10,726 nt of DNA, taken from an uncultured Opitutia bacterium (lineage in GTDB: Bacteria; Verrucomicrobiota; Verrucomicrobiia; Opitutales; UBA953). The position numbers and the translations under genes are program-made. Within the stretch, counting starts at the first letter, position 1, and every line of letters begins with the position of its first letter. The notes under the pieces were generated by a model. It made no database searches. It was not told the origin of the DNA and worked only from the letters and a program-made list of their open reading frames with translations. The stretch is from positions 1 through 10,726 of the forward strand of contig CAIRLQ010000193.1 in NCBI GenBank assembly GCA_903879465.1, read 5' to 3'. Below are positions 6,272 to 10,726 of the stretch, in pieces.

Positions 6272-6709
6272 TCAGGAGCCGATTCCGCGGCTGTTCAGAA
6301 AATCCTGGAGTAAGACCGCCGCTGCCCGAGAGTCGCGTTCGCCCGAGCGAGCTTGCTCTTGTCGTTCCCGCGCGGAACGGGGCTTACGTCCGCCGATGTC
6401 ATCCGCGGCCTGGCTGGTCAGGGCTTCGTCGATCTTTTCAATTGGGAGTGAAAATCGGCGGATGAGCTCTGTGGCAAACGCGTCGACCTCGTCGCAGCGC
6501 TTAGTGCGTTCGCCCTCCACGGAGAGGGGGTAGCCCAGAACGAGCAACGTAACTTTGAGTCGGCTGATTTCCTTCCCAATTTGGAGGAAGCGTGCTTCGG
6601 CGTCGTCGCCGGTCGCCGCCGGCAACGGGAAAGCGAAGCCGAGCTCATCGGCATGACTGAGCCCGACTCGTCGGGAGCCGTAATCAATGCCGAGGAAGAC
6701 CTGTGCCAC
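6272..6709 (-). CDS. ruvX: Putative pre-16S rRNA nuclease / Holliday junction resolvase-like protein (YqgF/RuvX)
   Basis: A small RNase H-fold protein of 145 residues, the normal family size, thought to process the 5' end of 16S rRNA. Motif 1 is FLGIDYGSRRVGLS with D9. Motif 2 is LLVLGYPLSVEGE (55-67). Motif 3 is IDEALTSQAA with E95, and the last acidic residue is D126 in RDSRAAAVLLQDFL. The conserved DERLT segment reads DEALT here, so the arginine after the acidic pair is lost, while the acidic residues are kept. The start is a GTG at 6709. The gene heads the ruvX-truA pair and diverges from the MoeB-like gene across 93 bp. Confidence 0.92.
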   Translation of the reverse strand: MAQVFLGIDYGSRRVGLSHADELGFAFPLPAATGDDAEARFLQIGKEISRLKVTLLVLGYPLSVEGERTKRCDEVDAFATELIRRFSLPIEKIDEALTSQAADDIGGRKPRSARERQEQARSGERDSRAAAVLLQDFLNSRGIGS

Positions 6710-6710
6710 A

Positions 6711-6740
6711 GGGACAAGTTGGTACAGCTTGGGCTATAAT
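6711..6740 (+). promoter_or_regulatory. Candidate promoter of the MoeB-rhodanese gene
   Basis: A perfect -10 box TATAAT lies at 6735-6740, with GGGACA (6711-6716) 18 nt upstream as a half-matching -35. It would give a leader of about 55 nt to the ATG at 6803. That leader holds three closely spaced G-runs at 6756-6767 and a fourth at 6786-6790. Confidence 0.55.
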
Positions 6741-6802
6741 TCAATCCGACACACAGGGTGGGGTGGGTTTGACACCGATGGCTCAGGGGGTTCCACTGAC
6801 TC

Positions 6803-7945
6803 ATGCCTCTGGAAACGCGCCTCAGCGACCATGAGCGAGCTCTGTTTGCTCGCCAGATGCGTCTACCTGGAGTGGGGGAGGCAGGCCAGCTCCGCCTGCG
6901 GGATGCCAAGGTCCTGATCCTCGGTGCGGGCGGGCTGGGTTCACCAGTCGGACTCTATCTGGCGGCGGCCGGCATCAGCCAGCTCGGCATCGCTGATCCC
7001 GATAAGGTCGAGATTTCTAATCTTCATCGCCAGATCATTCATGGCTTTGATACGCTTGGCTTGCCTAAGACGGTTTCGGCGGCGGAGGCCTTGGGGGAAA
7101 TTAATCCCGGAGCGCGCATCGCACTGCATCCGGAGGGCTTCAAGCCTGACAATGCCGCTGAGCTAATTTCTCGTTACGACTTGATTGTGGATTGCACGGA
7201 TAATTTCGCGACCCGCTATCTCGTCGCCGATGCCTGCGTCCTCGGGCGTCGTCCGTTGGTCCACGGTAGCGTCCTGCGTGAAGAAGGCCAGGTCGCGGCC
7301 TTTCTGCCGGGGTGTGGCTGCTATCGTTGCGTTTACCCGGTGATGCCAGATGCAAACTCCATACCGACCTGTGCCGAGGCCGGAGTCTTTGGCGCTACTT
7401 GTGGCGTCATCGGCTCGTGGATGGCCGCAGAGGTGATTGCGATTCTACTCGGCCAGCGCACCCAATCCCGAATGCAGGTCATCGACGTGGCCGCAGGAAC
7501 TTCCAAGCTCCTGAAATTATCTCCAGATTCCGCCTGTCCACTGTGCAGCCAGACGGCCACCATCCGCCACCTCGATGCAGCCCGCTACCAAGCTACGGCC
7601 TGCCAGGCTCCCTCTATGTCCGAATACCCACTTGAAATTACCGTTGAAGAGGCTAGCCGTCTCCTAGCCGGCGCAAATCCACCCGTTCTGATCGATGTCC
7701 GTGAGCCCGATGAGCACGCCGTCTGTCGCATCTCAGCGGCCCGGCTGATTCCGATGAACACAGTGCCAGCCAGGCTGGCTGAAATTCCCCAGAACGTCCC
7801 CATTCTGATCCATTGTCACCATGGTGGCCGCAGCATGAAGGTGACCCAATTCCTACGCTCCAAAGGGTTCACCCAGGTGGCCAACGTGAAAGGGGGCATC
7901 GAGTCCTGGTCGGTCAAGATTGACCCGCAGGTGCCCCGATACTGA
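6803..7945 (+). CDS. moeB: MoeB/ThiF-type adenylyltransferase fused to a rhodanese domain
   Basis: The 380-residue protein joins an E1-like enzyme (about 1-255) to a sulfurtransferase (about 276-375), as in MOCS3/Uba4. The E1 part adenylates the C-terminal glycine of a ubiquitin-like sulfur carrier (MoaD, ThiS or similar). It has the ATP loop GAGGLGS (41-47), D130 in VDCTDN, zinc cysteines C173/C176 and C245/C248, and C190 in PTCAEAGVFG as the likely catalytic cysteine. The rhodanese part has C338 in the CHHGGRS loop, which would carry the persulfide. No sulfur-carrier, thi or moa gene is in the window, so molybdopterin, thiamine or another pathway cannot be chosen. The MoeB symbol reflects family resemblance. 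It is cytoplasmic. Confidence 0.92.
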   Translation: MPLETRLSDHERALFARQMRLPGVGEAGQLRLRDAKVLILGAGGLGSPVGLYLAAAGISQLGIADPDKVEISNLHRQIIHGFDTLGLPKTVSAAEALGEINPGARIALHPEGFKPDNAAELISRYDLIVDCTDNFATRYLVADACVLGRRPLVHGSVLREEGQVAAFLPGCGCYRCVYPVMPDANSIPTCAEAGVFGATCGVIGSWMAAEVIAILLGQRTQSRMQVIDVAAGTSKLLKLSPDSACPLCSQTATIRHLDAARYQATACQAPSMSEYPLEITVEEASRLLAGANPPVLIDVREPDEHAVCRISAARLIPMNTVPARLAEIPQNVPILIHCHHGGRSMKVTQFLRSKGFTQVANVKGGIESWSVKIDPQVPRY

Positions 7946-7957
7946 GCGAGACTAGGC

Positions 7958-7986
7958 TTGCCGACTCTACCCACGCCTTATTTATT
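7958..7986 (+). promoter_or_regulatory. Possible weak promoter of the Pal-like gene
   Basis: TTGCCG (7958-7963) and TTTATT (7981-7986) are 17 nt apart in the 51-bp gap after the MoeB-like gene, each matching consensus at four of six positions. Transcription from it would begin only a few bases before the ATG at 7997. Confidence 0.25.
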
Positions 7987-7996
7987 CCCATCAGCC

Positions 7997-8611
7997 ATGA
8001 AGCGCATCTCCCTGCTCCTTTCCCTGTCTGCTCTCCTCGTCGGCTGCGGACCCTCCCGTCTTCCTTCGGACTTCTCAAGCAACTCCCCGGCGGACGGGAC
8101 CAACGGTAATATGAATCTCCGCGGCTCGGGTTACTCCGCGATGGCCCAGCTCATTCGAGACGGTGGCCCGATTCCTCCCGAAGCCATTCTGGCTACGGTC
8201 TATTTCGATTTCGATCGCTACACAGTCGAAGCGAAGGAACGTCCGAAACTTGACGCCATCGCCGCCCGCGCTAAGGCCACCAAGATTATTATCGCCGGCT
8301 ATACCGACCATTTCGGCACCGACGAATATAACCTCGGCCTCTCCGATCGTCGTGCCCAATCCGCTCGTGATTACCTTGTGAAGCTTGGTTTAAACCAAGG
8401 TAGCAGCGAGGTCATGGCGCTCGGATCTCAGCAAGCCGATAAGGCGGCCGGCGGCCGTCAGTCCGGTGCAAAGGACCGCAAGGCCGTCATTGTTGACGCC
8501 AACTACTCTGGACCGATTACTTCGGGAGCAAGCAAGCCCGCCGCTCCGGCCTCGGGCGCTGGCAAGCCGGCACCTTCCGCTGCCCCCGCGCCGGTTCCGA
8601 CCGCCCTCTAA
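7997..8611 (+). CDS. pal: Pal-like outer-membrane lipoprotein with an OmpA peptidoglycan-binding domain
   Basis: The product has 204 residues. A type II signal peptide ends in the lipobox LLVGC with C17, so it should be lipid-anchored. After a short spacer the OmpA-like domain runs from about 65 to 165: VYFDFDRYTVE, then GYTDHFGTDEYNLGLSDRRAQSARDYL with the conserved D, G-T, N and R-R-A residues that contact diaminopimelate in the family. It should tether the outer membrane to peptidoglycan. A tail rich in Ala, Pro, Ser and Gly (last 30 or so residues) follows the domain, where Pal usually ends. The ATG at 7997 is chosen over an upstream TTG at 7958 because only it puts the signal peptide first. 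No tolA, tolB or tolQR lies nearby, so the Pal symbol rests on domain layout. Confidence 0.88.
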   Translation: MKRISLLLSLSALLVGCGPSRLPSDFSSNSPADGTNGNMNLRGSGYSAMAQLIRDGGPIPPEAILATVYFDFDRYTVEAKERPKLDAIAARAKATKIIIAGYTDHFGTDEYNLGLSDRRAQSARDYLVKLGLNQGSSEVMALGSQQADKAAGGRQSGAKDRKAVIVDANYSGPITSGASKPAAPASGAGKPAPSAAPAPVPTAL

Positions 8612-8631
8612 GTTTCCCACTTTTGAGGTGC

Positions 8632-8666
8632 AAAAGAAGGCCCGCCATTTAGCGGGCCTTCTTTTT
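8632..8666. terminator. Bidirectional Rho-independent terminator
   Basis: A perfect 14-bp stem, AAAAGAAGGCCCGC (8632-8645) with GCGGGCCTTCTTTT (8652-8665), has a 6-nt loop. Five Ts end the plus strand, and the A-run on the other arm gives a T-run on the minus strand. It lies between the convergent Pal-like and DsbD-like genes and can stop both. Confidence 0.93.
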
Positions 8667-8682
8667 GGTCGACGGGGTCGAA

Positions 8683-10719
8683 TCAGTTAAGGCCGACGTA
8701 TAAATGGGCCATCGTCAGGATGAACAGAATGACCGCGACAGCCTTACCGATGAGACGTTCACGGTCGGTGCGATGCGGAGCACCCCAGCGACCCCAAATC
8801 CAGCAGGCGGTAGCAATGACAGTCATCCCAAGGCCAGCGTCGCGCACCCACGCGGCATCCTCCACGAGGGCACTCAGAACCCAGAGAAGGTATAGCGCGT
8901 AGGCGAAGAGGGGGAAGGCCATCGCCTGTTTCAAGGTTTCCATCCATTCGCCCGGCTTAGGCAGCATCGCGGCCAGGCGCGGGAAGATGGAAAGGAATAA
9001 ATAGGGTAACGCCATGCCGAGACCGATCACCGTGAAAAAGAGTAGCGTTTCCCCAGTGCTGCGTTCCTTGTCCAATGCAAAGCCTAGCGCGGCACCGAGA
9101 CCAGGCGCCGTGCAGGGAGTGGCCACGGCCGTTGCTAAGATCCCCGAAAGGAAAGCGCCCCAAGAGCCACCTTTATCGCCCGCCTCCGCAGCAGTCCCTG
9201 CTAAACCCGTACCAATTTCAAACATTCCGCTCAGGCTTAGGCCAAGAACGACCATCAGCACACAGGTACCGAGCACGAAGCCAGGGGACTGCATTTGGAA
9301 ACCCCAGCCGACTGAACTCCCGCCAGACTTAAGCACTATAATGAGAGCCGCGAGGGCGAGGAAACTTAGGATGACACCCGCGGAATAAAGCAGCCCATGC
9401 AGGATTACCGTGCGCCGGGCCGAACCCGCTTCACGGGCGAAGCCTAGCACCTTTAAGCCGATCATTGGAAAGACGCAGGGCATGAGATTTAGCAAGATGC
9501 CACCGCCGAAAGCCAAGAGAAGCCAGACCGCAAATGGATGCGTGGTAGCGGCGGTTTGATAAGGCTGACCAGAGCTAACGGCTTTCAGGGCAGTCGTGAC
9601 TTCGGTGCCCGTGAGAGCTTCGGAGAGAATGGCAGTAGGTTGCCCGGATTTGAGGAACACATTCAAAGGAATGCCGGTGCGGCCATACTTCTGGAGTTCC
9701 GCTGCGATGACGTCATCCTTCTTGGTCCAGTCGGCCTTGAAGCGCACGACGCCTTTGTCGGCAAAAGCCTTAATGACATCGTTCTGGGTGTAGACACGTT
9801 TGTTGACCTGGCAGGTTGCACACCAGCGGGCAGTGAAATCGACGTAGACGATCTTGCCATCGGCCAGTGCCGCGGCCTGGGCCTGAGGCGACCAAGGCAA
9901 CCACTCGCCCGGCGCGGCGGCGTGGCTGTCGCCCTGGGCGGGTGCAGGGGAGGCGGCACCGCCCTGCAGGTCGACATGAAGGTTAAGGAAGCTGCCGTCT
10001 TCAGCACGGGTCGTGAAGTTGAGCGGGCCTGAGGTGAGTGTTTCGGTCGCGTCGCGCAGCTCAAAGACTAGGCCCTGGCCGACCACCTTTTGCTTGGCGG
10101 TCGCGTTGGGGGTGACGAAATTGCGTTCCGGGAACCAGAGGTCATTTAACTTCCGGCCAGCGGGTAATTGGACCGTGAGCATCTTGCCGTCGCTCGTCCC
10201 CGAGGTCTTCAGCGCGACTCGCAGGTCTGGATAGAGTTTAGGGTCATATTTATAAACCGCATTATTTGAGCCTATGGTGAGCGTCAGTTCGACCAGTTTA
10301 TCGTGAGGCCAACAGCCCTTGTCGTCGCACTCGAGCCACTCAGCCTTGCCTTTGAGAGTAAGGCTGCCGGTGCGATCAGTTGGCACGGAGACTTCCATTA
10401 AGATCAGCGTCTCATTTTCGTAGACGAAATTCATGACGCCGGACTGGTCAAGTAACCGTGGGCCAGGCCAGATGAAGCCGCCGATGCTAGCACCCGACTT
10501 CTCGGACCATTCCACCGTGGGCGAGGCGCCGGCGTCGCCGGGGTTCTTCCAGTAGATATGGAAGTGCGGGTCGCAGCGGTAGCGTAAAGCGATGAGCGCC
10601 TTACCACCGGCCTTGATCTCTGGGCTTAGGTTGACGAGGTCGACCTTTGTGCGGACTTGGGCGCCCAAAGGGGAGGCCAAGGTGAAAAGCGAAAGCAATC
10701 CGAGGGCGAGGAGTCGCAT
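8683..10719 (-). CDS. DsbD-type thiol:disulfide reductase with internal thioredoxin domain
   Basis: The product of 678 residues passes electrons from cytoplasmic thioredoxin to periplasmic proteins. Order of parts: signal peptide (1-20); DsbD-alpha-like domain (about 22-250) with C131 and C136 in ECDDKGCWP; an Ala/Pro linker; a thioredoxin domain (about 275-385) with WCATC (C300, C303) and cis-Pro P351; then eight predicted membrane segments (about 396-676) with C415 in NLMPCVFPM and C536 in ATPCTAPGLG, the conserved DsbD-beta pair. In E. coli DsbD the thioredoxin domain is last; here it precedes the membrane part. All six cysteines for electron relay are present. The start at 10719 fits the signal peptide; only 7 bases upstream are visible. 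The stop is 16 bp from the terminator. Confidence 0.92.
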   Translation of the reverse strand: MRLLALGLLSLFTLASPLGAQVRTKVDLVNLSPEIKAGGKALIALRYRCDPHFHIYWKNPGDAGASPTVEWSEKSGASIGGFIWPGPRLLDQSGVMNFVYENETLILMEVSVPTDRTGSLTLKGKAEWLECDDKGCWPHDKLVELTLTIGSNNAVYKYDPKLYPDLRVALKTSGTSDGKMLTVQLPAGRKLNDLWFPERNFVTPNATAKQKVVGQGLVFELRDATETLTSGPLNFTTRAEDGSFLNLHVDLQGGAASPAPAQGDSHAAAPGEWLPWSPQAQAAALADGKIVYVDFTARWCATCQVNKRVYTQNDVIKAFADKGVVRFKADWTKKDDVIAAELQKYGRTGIPLNVFLKSGQPTAILSEALTGTEVTTALKAVSSGQPYQTAATTHPFAVWLLLAFGGGILLNLMPCVFPMIGLKVLGFAREAGSARRTVILHGLLYSAGVILSFLALAALIIVLKSGGSSVGWGFQMQSPGFVLGTCVLMVVLGLSLSGMFEIGTGLAGTAAEAGDKGGSWGAFLSGILATAVATPCTAPGLGAALGFALDKERSTGETLLFFTVIGLGMALPYLFLSIFPRLAAMLPKPGEWMETLKQAMAFPLFAYALYLLWVLSALVEDAAWVRDAGLGMTVIATACWIWGRWGAPHRTDRERLIGKAVAVILFILTMAHLYVGLN

Positions 10720-10726
10720 GGACCCA

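Noticed and set aside
6418..6909. 163-codon minus-strand open frame across the ruvX region
   Set aside because: It overlaps ruvX in another frame and the start of the MoeB-like gene, and its Ser/Arg/Pro-rich composition is typical of an out-of-frame reading.
7616..7945. Internal in-frame ATG that could start a separate rhodanese
   Set aside because: The sequence MSEYPLEIT resembles a stand-alone rhodanese start, but there is no stop, gap or ribosome site before it, so a fusion protein is the simpler reading.
9538..10032. 164-codon plus-strand open frame opposite the DsbD-like gene
   Set aside because: It overlies a gene with complete domain and cysteine evidence, and its translation shows no recognisable family or signal. 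High GC produces such shadows.
1..10726. A novel defence, mobile or biosynthetic system
   Set aside because: Nearly every gene falls in a recognisable housekeeping or envelope family; no integrase, transposase, toxin-antitoxin pair or defence-type domain was seen.

Overview
The window is about 58-60% GC by eye and reads as ordinary, densely packed chromosome of a Gram-negative bacterium. Envelope genes (a lipoprotein with an OmpA-like domain, a DsbD-type disulfide reductase, several Sec signal peptides) show an outer membrane and periplasm. A secreted formylglycine sulfatase, a cupin/aldose-epimerase-like gene pair and the style of the proteins suggest the PVC group, most likely Verrucomicrobiota (Opitutae-like). 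That placement is inference. No phage, transposon, tRNA, rRNA or CRISPR sequence was seen.

Layout. (i) 1-1604, minus strand: an aldose-1-epimerase-like gene followed by a cupin-like gene (related to type I mannose-6-phosphate isomerase) that runs off the left edge. This is probably a small sugar-processing operon. (ii) 1605-1699: a divergent control region with an inverted repeat around a consensus -35 box and a perfect 11-bp tandem repeat. (iii) 1700-3429, plus strand: a small glutaredoxin and an exported sulfatase. (iv) 3430-6709, minus strand: in transcription order ruvX, truA, an exported PEBP (YbhB-like) protein and a HupE/UreJ-type membrane protein. The last of these ends exactly against the sulfatase stop codon. 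(v) 6803-8611, plus strand: a MoeB/ThiF-type E1 enzyme fused to a rhodanese domain, then a Pal-like lipoprotein. (vi) 8632-8666: a strong bidirectional terminator. (vii) 8683-10719, minus strand: a DsbD-type reductase whose thioredoxin domain lies before the membrane domain instead of at the C-terminus.

Most genes are housekeeping or envelope functions: Holliday-junction/rRNA processing, tRNA modification, sulfur transfer for cofactors, outer-membrane anchoring and periplasmic thiol reduction. I did not find a clear new multi-gene defence or metabolic system. The most notable points are the altered domain order of the DsbD-like protein, the promoter-embedded repeats at 1623-1692, the shared hairpin holding both stop codons at 3421-3441, and the absence of a well-placed Shine-Dalgarno sequence before any of the nine starts that can be judged.
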